DNA of 64,000 nucleotides. Origin: Diabrotica undecimpunctata. Lineage: Eukaryota; Arthropoda; Insecta; Coleoptera; Chrysomelidae. The stretch covers positions 118,369,343-118,433,342 of the forward strand of contig NC_092811.1 in assembly GCF_040954645.1 (NCBI RefSeq), written 5' to 3'. The stretch's first letter is position 1, and every line of letters begins with the position of its first letter. Below the pieces are notes generated by a model that did not search any database, had not been told where the DNA came from, and was given only the letters and a program-made list of their open reading frames with translations. Of this stretch, positions 1 through 11,748 are shown piece after piece. A program made the position numbers and the translations under genes.

Positions 1-800
1 TGTTAACGCTTTTGATGATTTCATTCATGATCAAATTGAAGACCATTTGGCTCTATGAATTCCCTTGTCTTATTCCGCTGCCTATTTCTATAGGTTCTGT
101 AAGTTGTCCATCTATTCTGACTTCCATTTTGTTGTTTTGGTAGATGTTTTCGATAGTTTTTATAATATTTAGGAGAACTTCTCTATTATACAGAAGATGG
201 ATTACATCTTTGAGTCTTACTCTGTCAAACGCTTTCAGGTCAATCAGACACAGAAATGCTTGTCTATTATACTCTAGTGATTTCTAAGTAATTTGATTTA
301 TAACGAATATTGCATCTGTACACGATTTTCCACTACGAAAACCCTGTTGGTCATCTGTTAAACTTATACTCTGATTTATTAGCAATTGTAAAATACTAGT
401 TGTAAGTTTTAACGTAGTATTTAACAAGTTTATACCATTGTAGTTTTCTGGCTGTTTTTTATCTTCTTTTTTGAATTAGTTCGCTCGTTTTCCATTCTTC
501 TGGTATTTTATTGTGTTTTATAATTTTATTAATTAATTTTGTTAATTGTTCTGTCATTGCTGATCCACAATATTTCAGTAATTCGTTTGGTATCCCGTCT
601 TTACCTGCTGCTTTTCTGTTCTTCAGATTTTCAAGTATTTTCCGAACTTCCTGTACATTTATATTAAGTTCTTCGTTTGTGGTAATTTCTGGTGTTTCCG
701 GTTCTAGCGTCGTTTGTTCTTCCTCTGCAGAGAACGTTTTTAGGTAGTCAATCCACGTATCCTTTTCTATGTGTTTTGGTTCCTTTACCTCCATTTTTTG
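1..800 (-). mobile_element. Non-LTR retrotransposon, reverse transcriptase fragment
   Basis: Minus-strand RT fingers/palm. 459-794 encodes VQEVRKILENLKNRKAAGKD then GIPNELLKY, and the part below 458 continues with AFLCLIDLKAFDRVRLKD, the RT motif containing the first catalytic aspartate. Frames are broken by stops and indels. The element runs off the left edge of the window. Confidence 0.85.
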
Positions 801-829
801 ACCTCTTATGAAGCGTCATATTTCCTTTT

Positions 830-1960
830 GCAGACCGTAAAAAGCATGTTCCATTTCTTTCAAAAAACGTTCCTAGTGATCATTTTTTTTTATTTTTCTT
901 ACAAGTGCCTGTGTTTCGTTTCTAATTGTCTTGTAATTATGGTATGTCTCTTGTGTTTTTTGTTGACATGTATTTCAGGTAAGTTTTTTTCTTTTCTTTA
1001 CATTTTTCCTTCACTTCTGTACAAAACCATGGAGTTCTTCACCTTGTGAACGATTTATTTTTATTTATATTTCTTTCACCAAGAACTTCCTTCGTCGAGG
1101 CTAAGATATTGGACTTAATTTTTGCCCAGCTTTCTTCGACTCCATCACTTTCTGTGATATATGTGTTTCTGCTTTTTTTTTCGAATCTGCCTCACTGTAA
1201 ATATTTGCTCTGCTGTTGATTTATTTGGTCGGAAGCCGCACTAATATCTATCATTCTTTCGTACAAAACGATGGATAGTACTTTATATGCTATATTAAGT
1301 GTTGCGTCAATCACAACACACACCATTATGTCTGCTTTTTGTGAAGTGGACATAGTATACCTACTTTCCAGCCTGCGCGTGTCTCTTTATATTGCCAGAT
1401 TTGTTATTAATTTATACATATGTGTCAAAAGGGTTCGGCAGGAAGATTATTCAAGTCGGAGGCTTTATTATTTTTCAATTTCAAAATGGCTTCTCTACTT
1501 TCTTCCTCGGTATGTAGTGGCTGCCGATCACTTTCATTAATTTGAATCATGGGAGCCTCCATTTCATATTCATGATTACTATTAAGCAGTTCTTCAAAAT
1601 GATTCGCATATCTGTTTAGTACATGTTCCTTGTCACTAATTATAGAACCATTCCTATCTTTACAGGCTATTGTTCTGGGTTTGAATTCTTTTCTACAGCT
1701 GTTTATCTGTTGGTAGAATCTTCTGAGTCTTTTTGATTATGGAAATTAACAATCTCATTTAAAACGTTTTGGTATTGCTCTTCCTTTTTTTTTCTTAACG
1801 TTCTTTTTTCTTCTCTTCGAAGGTTTTTATAGTCTTCCTGAGTTAACCTCGTACTGCGCTGTTGAAGTCTCTTATACGCTTCATTTTTTTGCTGGTTAAT
1901 AGATTTACATTTTTGAAGCAAACATATCAATAGAATGTAGCAGGCTCTGATTACCAATAC
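830..1960 (-). mobile_element. Non-LTR retrotransposon, endonuclease-RT linker fragments
   Basis: Two linker pieces on the minus strand. 1080-1175 encodes NTYITESDGVEESWAKIKSN. 1500-1957 encodes a Lys/Glu-rich coiled segment then NGSIISDKEHVLNRYANHFE, the usual lead-in to RT. The 910-960 stretch closely matches 33565-33625, so the same family recurs in this window. All frames are disrupted. Confidence 0.75.
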
Positions 1961-2811
1961 TCAAAGAAGAATAGCAATAATAATATACTTACCAACTTTA
2001 ACGAGTTAATATGAGATCAGAAACATCTCTAAAATTAGCTACATAAGCACAGAAAGATCAGAATTTGATATCAATCCGAGGGTTCAACAACACCTCTCAG
2101 AATTTCACTCAAAATTTTGGCTAATACCGCTAAGATCGAGGACAAGTACAAAAGTCAACTGTCAAAGTCAACTTATATAGTTGACATATACAGGTTAGAA
2201 GTCAAACATATACAGGTTAAGATTATTAATAGTTTCTTTACGTTAAAATATTATGTTAATTTTAATCTTACATTAACATAATATTTAACAGAGTTGTAGT
2301 ACTGAGTGCTTATGCATGAAAATCTATAAATGGGACATAATAATTCTGCTATTAGTTTTCCTCCAAAAAAGAATAATCATATTATCGGTTCTTTATCATT
2401 AAAGGATTTTCAAAAGGAAGCACAACTTGTCTCCGATTATAAATCATAAAAAGCCGAATTACAACTATCTAAATTCGCAAACTTCAAATATTTTCCGAAT
2501 ACTCCTATAATTAAACGGTAATTATCGAATCGAGTCGTAGTAAAATACATGAAAGTCTAAAAAATAACTTTGTCACTATCATAAAAACATGGCAGTCAAG
2601 AACGTTAAATACTAGTTTGGGATTTTCGGTGGGTATCAAGCATTTTATTGACAAATGGTTTTAATAAAAACTTTGTAACCATTAAAATAATTATTATTGT
2701 AATATAAAAAGTAAGCGTATAATATGCCATGCAGAAACCTGCGTGGTAGTTACGGTGTAAAAAGAATTATCACAAATAATAAAAAAAGAGGTGACTTAAA
2801 GAAGGATCAAA
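1961..2811. other. No gene recognised
   Basis: AT-rich sequence with stop codons in all frames beyond short stretches. It contains an inverted repeat with perfect 15-bp arms (2246-2260 and 2272-2286) around an 11-nt loop. Nothing else identifiable. Confidence 0.6.
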
Positions 2812-3109
2812 AAAGTAACAAAATTACTTCCAAAAAGAATGTTCAACAGACTAAGAAAGAGTTACCAGTTCCCGCAACATCGACAGAAAACCATATTAGA
2901 GAGAGATTCGAGTATTATTACTAAAAACACCGAGACACTTGAGGTATCTTGGAAATGCATAAAGTAACAAAACTACTTTCAAAAAGGATGTCTAACAGAC
3001 TAAAGAAGCGTTACCAGTCCCTGCAACATCGACACAAAAAGATATTAAAGAGAGATTCGAGTACTATTACAAAAAACACCGAGAACTTGAAATATCTCGG
3101 AAATGCTTA
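2812..3109 (+). repeat. 149-bp tandem duplication in a gag-like (ORF1) fragment
   Basis: Two units, 2812-2960 and 2961-3109, about 88% alike by eye. Unit 2 with the sequence after it reads DIKERFEYYYKKHRELEISR then TGAQKKMLKNMNERSVDIN, which resembles an ORF1-type protein of a retroelement. I could not place it in a named family. No long open frame survives. Confidence 0.65.
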
Positions 3110-4429
3110 ACCGGAGCTCAAAAAAAGATGCTCAAGAACATGAACGAGCGCAGTGTTGATATTAACATGGGCATCAAATCAGGAAAACCGACTAGTTTTC
3201 GAAGGATAACTGATGTGGTATAAGCTGCTAAGAGAACAGCGTCAATCAGAAGTACTTCCGATTAGAAAATTACATAAAAAACCTACTACTTCCGCGCCAA
3301 AAAGTTATGGTCCTGGAACTGTTCTAATGCGAATCCATATAGCAGTAATCCCAAAAACTACTGTACATAATTATGTCCAAGAATGAAATAGGACTCATAA
3401 AAGATGCTCTAACAAAGATTATCGATGCAGCTGCATGTGCTCCTCGATATATAAGAAGGATGTGCATTCATGGACTGGTAATTTGGGTTGATATGTGCTA
3501 AGTAAGAGTTCTTTGAGTTCATAAAAGACTTTCTTTTGCGAGAGAAAAAATTAAGGAGAAAGCCCCAAGTAAAACTGTGTACTAATGTACTTTCCAGAGA
3601 CCAAAAGTGTAAATCTGAAGGTAGTATAAGCCCGTTATAGTAAACAAAAGAAAAAACTTATGGTGGGTAATACTGGGCTCTAAGCCGGCCGTCGATAGAG
3701 GATTACATGTGAGTCTATGAGTCGATAAGCAGTTTGAGGTAGGATTGAACAGGTTGCACTGGAATTCCAATTACCAACTCCAAAATATCAAGGGACCAAA
3801 TTTTAGGAGGTGAGAGCAAATTAGGACTATGCCAGATACTACAGTTAGATCTGACCCTAAACTCCCCATAAGAAAGTAGTCATGGTGGAGTATAATGAAA
3901 GGAAAAGGTTTGGTATGAAACTCTAATGATAAAATACCAGATACAAGAAGTGTCTCGCCTGAGACAAGAAGAAGAGGAGAATCAAAGTGTTACCTTCTGC
4001 TTGGACAAAGTATATACGACCACAAGATGGACTGGGTTTGCAGCTCGATCTCATCGAACATTTCTGATCAGGATTTTCATCGAACATTTCTGATCAAGGC
4101 GAAATAGTAATGGTGCCGAGGCCAAAATCTAGATAAAAAGATGGGTTTTAGCACGTGCATTACCGGAGTGTAGATTAAATTAAACTGCTAAATTCTTTTT
4201 AGTATTAAATATGTCGCTATGGCTTGTTCGACATATGAAAGCACAGCACGCTGGTATGGCAGGCAGTGAATGAGTTACAGACGACCGTTATTATGATCAA
4301 GAGAAGAATGATGACTTCTGAATGAATGAATATTGAAAATACTATTAATCGAGCCAATATCGACTTGAGTTTAAATAATTTAACAAAATCCAAAGGTTGT
4401 AGGTGAAAGTTATTGGTTCTGCTTCAAAT

Positions 4430-5000
4430 GCAGGTCATCAAAACATCTCGTGAATTAACAAGAGGTGGGAAAGGGATTAATATCAACTTTATATTACCGC
4501 AATAGTACAATTTGGAAATAGAACATCCCGCAAGGTGGAAATGCAAAGGGGAGTGAGATACAAGGATGGATATTATTGTCCCCTACTTCTAACATTCATC
4601 GTCAGTAACATGCTAGAACAGCTCAGTCAATAGAAATACTTGGACTGTGGTATATATAGCCAACTGACTCCCAAAAAAGAAATAACTTACAGGAGTAGCT
4701 TTGTGTAAAACGGACTTTTTGAAATCCACATCTTGATTACGGAGTATTTGAAGATGTGGAATGCCGTACGAAATAGACTTGGACCTGAAGTCTGGATAAA
4801 TTAGAAGATGTGGCTCTATCGATGTATTCTTAAAATACAGTAGACGCAAGAGTGCGTAACGAAGAGGTCTTGCGAACAGTCAACTATGACAGACAGCTTA
4901 TCCTAACAATAAAATTAAGGAAGATGGTTTACCTAAATCATCTATTGCATAACCCAAATAAACAGAGACGAGGTTGGTATTGTAATCGCTAACCACCATG
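4430..5000 (+). mobile_element. Non-LTR retrotransposon, RT C-terminal fragment
   Basis: A degraded plus-strand copy. MQRGVRYKDGYYCPLLLTF around 4535-4600 corresponds to the RT 'RGVRQGCILSPLLFN' motif. KMWLYRCILKIQ and VTKRSCEQSTM around 4800-4890 correspond to the 'EMWLYRRILRI' C-terminal block. Several stops and shifts. Confidence 0.7.
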
Positions 5001-5767
5001 AATTAAGACCCGCAAAAGAAAAAGTAACTAATACTGAAAACAATTTATCACTGAAATCACTTTACAACATAAACAGATACAATTTGAGGCATACAAAGTC
5101 ATGAGACTTCTGTGTAAAACAGAGAATGATGTTAAACAATTCTTATTTTTTATTATGCATTGTATTATTCTAATACAATGCAGTATTGCAGTACTTCCAA
5201 TATATATGAATAAATTTTAACAGATTTTCTACTTTGGTATAATTTAAATGTATTAAAAATTCAAATCCAATACAAATTTGTTTTCAAAGCACCACTTAAA
5301 AAGCTTGATACCCTCCTTTCATCCCGTCATCAATAAGATAAGTATTTTCGTATTTTTCATTTCGAAAATAGATGCCTACTATAAAAGCCAAGGTAACAAA
5401 AATACAACAAGGAAGTATTCCGATCCTAATTTTTTTGGGTTAATCCTAGAAATTCTGAAAACTATCTACCTATGTGTGCATCTTCCGCTTCTCTACAATT
5501 ATAATTGCTGTCTCTTCTTGCTCCTACGCCGTTGTTAACGGATTGCTCCAACTTCTTAGACGTTATCGCCTGTGAAAATCATTAAGACGTTTGGTACATT
5601 TAAAATATTGTGTGTATTACTTTAGTATTAGTGTGAGAAAATTGCAAAATGTCCATCTCATCAAATCTTATTGTTACTATACCTATTATTGTCTACGCCT
5701 CTTTCTAATTAGACCAAAGTTAGATTTTTACACAACTGTATTGTGTATGAGTTTGACAGTTCAAATA
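5001..5767. other. No gene recognised; one perfect palindrome
   Basis: AT-rich spacer. 5156-5182 is a hairpin with perfect 12-bp arms (TGCATTGTATTA / TAATACAATGCA) and a 3-nt loop. No other feature is supported. Confidence 0.6.
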
Positions 5768-7048
5768 ACGTGTGGTCCTAAAGTTTTGGGAAAAATTTCA
5801 CCTGGTCTGATTGAGAAGCAAAATGCATTTAACAAAGAAGGCCATGGAATTGAAATTTCATCAGTTACTGACATTTAATAAACAAAGCAGAATATTTTGG
5901 TTTGTGCTCTGCAAAATGTCTTATAAAATTGATATTCGTCGAGGTGTTTATAATATGGTTGGGCGAATGTCGAAACGAGATATTGTTAATATTTATCGAG
6001 TCAAAACATAAGCAAATCGACAATTTATCGCACAATCAGAGAATGTGAAAAAGAGATACCATGTGTTAACTTGCGTAAAAGTGGCCGACCGCGGATTTTG
6101 AACCATATAAGAGAGGCAAGACTGATTGAAGCAGCTAAGAACAAAATTGGGGTCTCACAGCGAAAACTGGCCAGAAGATTTCATGTTGGAAAGACTACAG
6201 TATACAGGACCCTATCGAGTAACAATATTATCTACCGGAAAAGAAGGAAAGCTCCAAAATACACAGAGGATCAATTAGAGAGAATTCCGAGATGTTGCCG
6301 CGCGTTAAGGCGAGTACATTTCGTGATGGACAATGAAAAATATTTTACTTTGTCCAACTCTGAGATGAAGGGTAACGATGGGTTTTACACGAACGATTAC
6401 GAAAATGTACCTGATGAAATAAAATTCAAAAGTAAGAAAAAATTTGAGGACAAAATTTTGGTATGATGTGCAATTTCTGAGGCTGGCTTTATCTCACAGC
6501 CCTACATTGGTGTTGTTCGAGGCGAAGCCTTAAACCCAAATATTTATATTCAAAGATATCTCTCTAAATTGCTTCAGTTTGTGAACACACATCATGCAAA
6601 TGATCAAATAGTCTTTTGGCCAGATCTTGCTTCATGTCATTACGCGAGGATCACAAGGGACTGGTACGAAACTAACAACATTACCTTTGTACCGAAAGCA
6701 GACAATCCCCCCAACCTACTTCAGGCTCGTCCAATTGAAGAGTTCTGGGCAATATTAAGTCGGAAAGTCTATAATAACGGATGGGAAGCACAAAATCAGG
6801 AACAGTTAAGACGCCGCATATATACAAAAATTAGAGAAATTGACGCCGAGGTCGTCCAAAGGATGATGCAACGTGTCAGGGGAATTATTAGGCAAATCGA
6901 AAATAATGGTCCCTTGTCTGTCGTTTGAATTTTGATTTATAGTAAGGATAGTTAAGTTAAATTGTTGAATAATTTAATAAAAATATAAGATTATTGTGGT
7001 CAGAGTTATATGCTTTTGAAATTTTCCCAAAACTTTAGGACCATACGT
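5768..7048 (+). mobile_element. DD37E mariner-like DNA transposon, full length but inactive
   Basis: A 1281-bp element with ends intact. The terminal inverted repeats, about 30 bp, begin ACGTGTGGTCCTAAAG on the left and ACGTATGGTCCTAAAG on the right, and are flanked by TA at 5766-5767 and 7049-7050. It carries one transposase gene in the forward direction, broken by one frameshift and one nonsense codon. Length and TA duplication are typical of the Tc1/mariner superfamily. Confidence 0.95.
5916..6928 (+). pseudogene. DD37E mariner transposase, two lesions
   Basis: Starts MSYKIDIRRGVYNMVGRMSK (ATG 5916). A one-base loss in an A-run near 6004 shifts frame; the rest is in a single frame to 6928 apart from TGA at 6464-6466, where the family has tryptophan (ILV*CAISEAGF). 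Visible: HTH domains (GVSQRKLARRFHVGKTTVYR), first acidic residue in FVMDNEKYF (6329), second in FWPDLASCHYA (6623), third in RPIEEFW (6737). There are 37 residues between the last two, hence DD37E, as in the ITmD37E group known from insects. Confidence 0.9.
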
Positions 7049-7479
7049 TATGTAGCATGAGATACTACAAAAAGACTCATCTAGGGATTCATCAATTTTT
7101 TAGTGGAAATATTTTTAAATAAACAACCAAAACGTCAAACTTAATATTTTGCTCATATCTTATAAACATTTACAATAACTCCGTATAATTTAGTTCAAAT
7201 TAAATGGCTAAAAAATATTTGGAAAGCTGGTTAAAAACACAACTTTTAAAATAAAAAAAAAATGTTCTAGGGCCCTTAGGAATCAAGATAGCCCGTTTTT
7301 TTTATATCACTGTTTCGTTAATTATCAACATTAAGGGCTGAAATTAACCAATCTTTTATAAGAAAAGTCAAAGTTTTTAACAAAACTTTTAGCAAACAAA
7401 ATTATTAAGAATCGTTTAAATAGGAGTGTTGTAAACAAAGCGTACTTTGCGTTACAACTAGAGTAAAAGAAGTGAGGGT
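7049..7479. other. No gene recognised
   Basis: AT-rich spacer with short ORFs lacking recognisable motifs. Confidence 0.5.
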
Positions 7480-7640
7480 AACATACCGAAGTGTCAGCCG
7501 CGCTTTTCAAAAAATCCAACATCATCATCATCGTTCTGGCTTTACAACCCTGCGTGGTTCCTGGCCTCCTCAAGAATTTCTCTCCAGTAGTCCCTATCCA
7601 TCGCCTTTCTCCGCCAAGCACGTATTCCCAATTTCAAAGC
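7480..7640 (-). mobile_element. RTE-like retrotransposon 3' tail fragment
   Basis: On the minus strand it reads LAWRRKAMDRDYWREILEEA, the usual C-terminal end of insect RTE-like RT proteins, then a stop and a short (GAT)n tail at 7521-7535. Only the last 50 or so codons remain. Confidence 0.7.
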
Positions 7641-7710
7641 ACGTGTTGTTCGTGTGTATCAAGGTATAAAAAAATGCTTATTAAAAGGTTAAAACTTTTA
7701 TTTTAAAGAA

Positions 7711-7743
7711 GATCTTTTCGGAACTGAATCATTCCATCATCAG
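7711..7743 (-). ncRNA. Hammerhead-like motif
   Basis: Minus strand: CTGATGA, one T, stem GGAA, loop TGATTCAG, stem TTCC, then GAAA. This is the hammerhead core layout CUGANGA-stem II-GAAA with one extra base before stem II. Upstream TTATTAAA can pair with downstream TTTAATAA (stem I). Stem III closure is not convincing, so activity is doubtful. Confidence 0.35.
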
Positions 7744-7879
7744 TTTAATAAAAAGTTGTTAAAAACATTGTTTGGCCACAGAAAAACATTGGAAGGACAT
7801 CAGTAACAAAAACAATCCTCATGGAATTTACAAAGGTAAATGCAATAGACTGTTAACTTCGTTAATTAATAAAAACTAA

Positions 7880-8323
7880 AAATGGGGGCATCTTACATGA
7901 CCCCCAGAGCTGGTGAGATTTTATCGACTTACATTACCTCTGATCTGTGCTGGAGTCTAGGGCTAAGTCACCACGAACACCACGTGCTTTGTATTCAACA
8001 GGTATACTAGATACTCCTGGATATCTCCACTTCATGGTTTTGTTCCAGTTTCACTTTTTATTCCCAAGGAACTTTGTTCTGGGTTTTCCTCTTCTTCTCT
8101 TTCCAATGGGTCTATCAAGGAGCGTTTTTCTAGATGGTTCATTTTGTTCCATCCGCATTACATGCCCTATCCACCTCAGACGTCTTATCTTAATATGTTT
8201 TGCGATATCAATTTCCTGGTATATTCTATACAGTTCGAAATTGTATCGTCTTCTCCACACTCCATTGTCATTCACTGCTCCATAGATTCGCCTTAGTACA
8301 TTTCTTTCGAAACATCCTAACAT
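7880..8323 (-). mobile_element. Non-LTR retrotransposon C-terminal fragment
   Basis: The minus strand encodes ERNVLRRIYGAVNDNGVWRR and IKIRRLRWIGHVMRMEQNEP, the typical post-RT block of insect non-LTR elements. It continues after a frame break toward 7880. It abuts another element at 8324. Confidence 0.8.
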
Positions 8324-8800
8324 CTTCTTCTTTTGGTGCTTATTCGTTTCGAATATTGGCGATCATTCTGGCTATAACTATTTTATTAACTGATGCTTTA
8401 AATAGATTAGTTGTTGTTGTGGAGAACCATTTCCTCAGGTTTTTTACCCATGATATTATTCTTCTCCCAATTCCTCGCTTTCCGAATACTTTGTCTTGAA
8501 GGATTATTTTCAGTAATCTGTATTTAGTGCCGTTTCTCATTATGTGCCCGAGATATTCTAACTTTCTCTTTTTAATCATATACATCACTTCTCTTTCTTT
8601 CCCCATTCTTCGTAGTACAGTCTCGTTGGTTATTTTGTCCGTCGATGATATCCTTAGGATTCTTCTGTATAGCCACATCTCGAAGGATTCAAGTTTTTTT
8701 CTCCATCCTCAGGTCTCTGAACCATATGTTAAGACTGGGCGTATTATTGTTTTGTAGAGTTTTATTTTTGTATTTCTCAATATAATTTTGGATTTAAGGA
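8324..8800 (-). mobile_element. RTE-like retrotransposon C-terminal end with (GAA)n tail
   Basis: The minus strand encodes MWLYRRILRISSTDKITNET, RKLEYLGHIMRNGTKYRLLK and GRRIISWVKNLRKWFS, then a stop. A short AAGAAGAAG-type tail at 8324-8332 marks the 3' end. Sequence above 8680 carries the RT-thumb side in other frames. Confidence 0.85.
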
Positions 8801-9959
8801 GAAGATTCAGCCCTGATGTATGTAAATTTTGATGTCTAGTCTAACAGTAGTAGTACTTCATAAGAAAAAGGGAAAAAGTAAAAGAAGTGGTGTCATTTGC
8901 AATGTCCAGGAATGACATTTACTCTTAACCTCACAACTCACAGTGGACCGACACACGTGGCTTTTAAACTGTTTTTAATTGTCTTTTCTTATGCGTTAGT
9001 GTATAGAATAATTTGTCAATTTGGTCTTTTACACCATGTATTTTTTAATATTTGTGAGTAGAACATCCACGAAAGCACGAAAGACAAATCTCAATAACGT
9101 AAGTTCTAAAACCTTTACACCTTTTAATATATGTTTCGAGGATGCTGTACTAACAGTCGCACTTTATTTCAGTTTTTTTCCTGATGATGAAAATAAACAT
9201 TTTCGAAAGCTTGAAACTCAGTTAAAAGAATACACTTATTTAACCGCTGCTTATCCCAATAAACCTCAAAGCTATATATATAAACATCATAGTGAGTGAT
9301 AAGAAGTGTTCACTTCAAAGTGAAAAATCGATAATAAGAACGTTAACTGTAACAGTTAACGATGAACAGAAACTAGTGGTGAAGGTCGAGACTCAACTAA
9401 ACTAGAAGTGTAGTACCACTGATGACGATGACCATAAGGGAAGAAACGGGCAAAAATTGTAAAGTTGGTATCACTCCAAAAGCGGTGGCATTAGTGATAT
9501 ATTTCTTCCTAGTTTTCTCCCTAGACGATTTTGATCTGCTATTCTTTTTAATTTGTTCACAGACAGAATATTATCGTATTTTTAGGTTTTTTTCAATAAA
9601 CATTATATTAAATATATCTATTTTTATCGATATTCATAACCTGGTATCAATGATCTAATAAATTTCCAAAAGATAAGTAACTGCTTCAGGTTGCTGCTGA
9701 GATAATTCACCTGCCTTTGATTTGTTTAATACTGATATTACAAACAAATATATTTCACGGTGTGTTCTATCACAACTGTGGGTCAGTTAAGTTTGGCCTA
9801 TTCGTAGTGAATTAAATATGACTTGCTAATGTCTTGTACTGCACTAATAAACTTTCTTAGCGAACAGGGATTGCACTAAAGTGGCATTAATTTCATAAAT
9901 AATTTCTACTGGGAACAAACAGTATCCCTAAGAAGTGAAGATAAGCTAACCAACAGTAT
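8801..9959. other. No gene recognised; hammerhead-like motif at 9180-9212
   Basis: Mostly featureless AT-rich DNA. On the plus strand, from 9180: CTGATGA, T, stem GAAAAT, loop AAAC, stem ATTTTC, GAAA, the same architecture as at 7711-7743. 9341-9361 is a palindrome with 9-bp arms (CGTTAACTG TAA CAGTTAACG). Confidence 0.45.
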
Positions 9960-10276
9960 TCTTATAAGAAGAGGTGTGAGACTGCATACTTTCTCAAACT
10001 CTCTTTAACATGGAATAAGGGAAGATATTTCAAAACGCACTAGAGGACATTCGAGAAGGCATAAAGGTTAATGGGAGGTTCGTGAATAATATTAGAAAAG
10101 AAGATGACACTATTATATTAGTTAGCAGTCAAGAGGAACTCGAAAATGGCATAAAGGTTAATGGGAGGTTCGTGAATACTATTAGAAAAGAAGATGACAC
10201 TATTATACTAGTTAGCAGTCAAGAGGAACTCGAAAATCTCATTGACGTACAAGGGAAGAGGATGCTTTTGAGTTGA
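9960..10276 (+). mobile_element. RT fragment with duplicated active-site segment
   Basis: Plus-strand RT palm. IRRGVR then SEDISK-like residues, then GIKVNGRFVNNIRKEDDTII followed by LVSSQEELEN. In related elements this block reads '..NIRYADDT..'; here YADD has become KEDD. A 90-bp unit (10058-10147 and 10148-10237) repeats it exactly in frame. Upstream and downstream RT parts are missing. Confidence 0.8.
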
Positions 10277-10489
10277 AAATAAACAATAAAATTACAACAT
10301 GTACACAATATGAGGATTTGAATCCAGAAACAGAAATATTTTGCAGAATTGAAAACACAAAAAGTGCATTTCTCATAATGAAGCATTCCCAATTCAAAAT
10401 TGTCACCTGTCAGAATTGAAAAGTCAGCTGTCAAATTAAGGCGCCTATTAATAAACATCTACAGGTTAAAATACCTCCTTATTTTTTAA

Positions 10490-10610
10490 AATAATCTTTT
10501 GAAAACGATTTCCAAATTGGAAATTGAAACGTCAAAAACAAACCCAAATTGTAACTTTATTACAAACAATTGTGGTTTAATCCCATATAAATACATTATT
10601 TAACTTAAAC
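10490..10610. repeat. Copy of a dispersed foldback repeat (ATTTCC-GGAAAT family)
   Basis: Contains AACGATTTCCAAATTGGAAA followed by TTGAAACGTCAA and a downstream ATTGTGGTTTAATCCCAT. Related copies are at 29740-29945, 31748-31912 and 60500-60570. The core is an imperfect palindrome; see the 31748-31912 entry for the full hairpin. Confidence 0.65.
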
Positions 10611-11748
10611 ATGCCACAAGGAAACAGTTTTAGAACCTTTTTAAACTGTCTGAGCCGTTTAAAAATTTCAAGGGCTCAGTAAGAGGACAAAACAAAATTT
10701 AAACGGGGTAAGGTAAAACAAAAGAGGGTACGTATAAAAAAATTAATTTTTGAAATTAGTTAACACTAATGTAAGTCAGTTTAGTCAAGATTTGCGCTCA
10801 ACAGTCGACATTCATAACGTTTTATTGACGTAATAGATTAATATAACTATTTTTAAGCGTTTTGTATGACTTCTAGCTATTACTTTATTAATATTTTGGA
10901 CAAATAACAAACTTTGGACATTTTGCAATTTTATTGTTAATATCTTATACCAAAACAAACAACAGCATGGAAAATGAACGCAGGCAAAAGCTAAATAAAA
11001 ATAAACAATAAAATATACCTTGTAGCGGGAGAAAAACGAAAAATCTCCACGATCTGGAAAATAGTTCTGCAAACCACCTTATGGAAAGGAAAATAATTTA
11101 AATTAAAATAATGAGCAACTGAACATAACGTCAAATTAAAAAACATAATCATGCGAACAAACAATAAAGATCTTCAAAAGTTTAGTTTCCTATATAATTT
11201 TTTTTTAATTGTGATCTTTACAAAATTCTCCAAATTTTTTGGTTTCTTTTTTTCTTTAGCGATAAGTACGAAAACTTTATATATAGCACATTGCATATTT
11301 TGTATAACTAGACCAGGCAGTATCTGTTTTGGGTTGGGTAAATTGTATATCGAGGGGTTTTTGACAAAACATCTTAAGCGACAAAAATTCCAAAAACAGG
11401 ATTTTTGGCCTACGTGACACATACAGTATTCATTACCAATTTTATTGTTTCCTTTCAATCGTAAGAGCCGGATTTTTTGTACTATTTTTGTAAAATCATT
11501 TTGTGCCTTTAAAGGGTATGTTTTTATACTCTTTGTATAAAATTTGTAGAATATGGTAAGGAGTTATTGGATCGCGTTACTGGGAAAACAGCAAAAGGAT
11601 GAAGAAATAAGAGAATACGATATTATGTTCGAAAATATTTCGCTACAGAACAATGATGACAACATTCAAAATCTCTCAGTTGAAATAACATTATCACAAA
11701 ATGATTTGAATTGTTTGGCTAAGAATATTATATATATCCCAATTTTAA
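10611..11748. other. No gene recognised
   Basis: AT-rich. Open stretches such as 11553-11786 (MVRSYWIALLGKQQKDEEIR...) have no recognisable domain, and the last runs into a retrotransposon tail, so I do not call it a gene. Confidence 0.5.

Noticed and set aside
771..1540. Plus-strand hydrophobic ORFs (possible membrane proteins)
   Set aside because: They are antisense to retrotransposon coding sequence; hydrophobicity comes from T-rich complement of Lys/Glu-rich codons.
9341..9361. Short palindrome CGTTAACTG..CAGTTAACG as an operator
   Set aside because: 9-bp arms are expected occasionally by chance in AT-rich DNA and no gene is adjacent.
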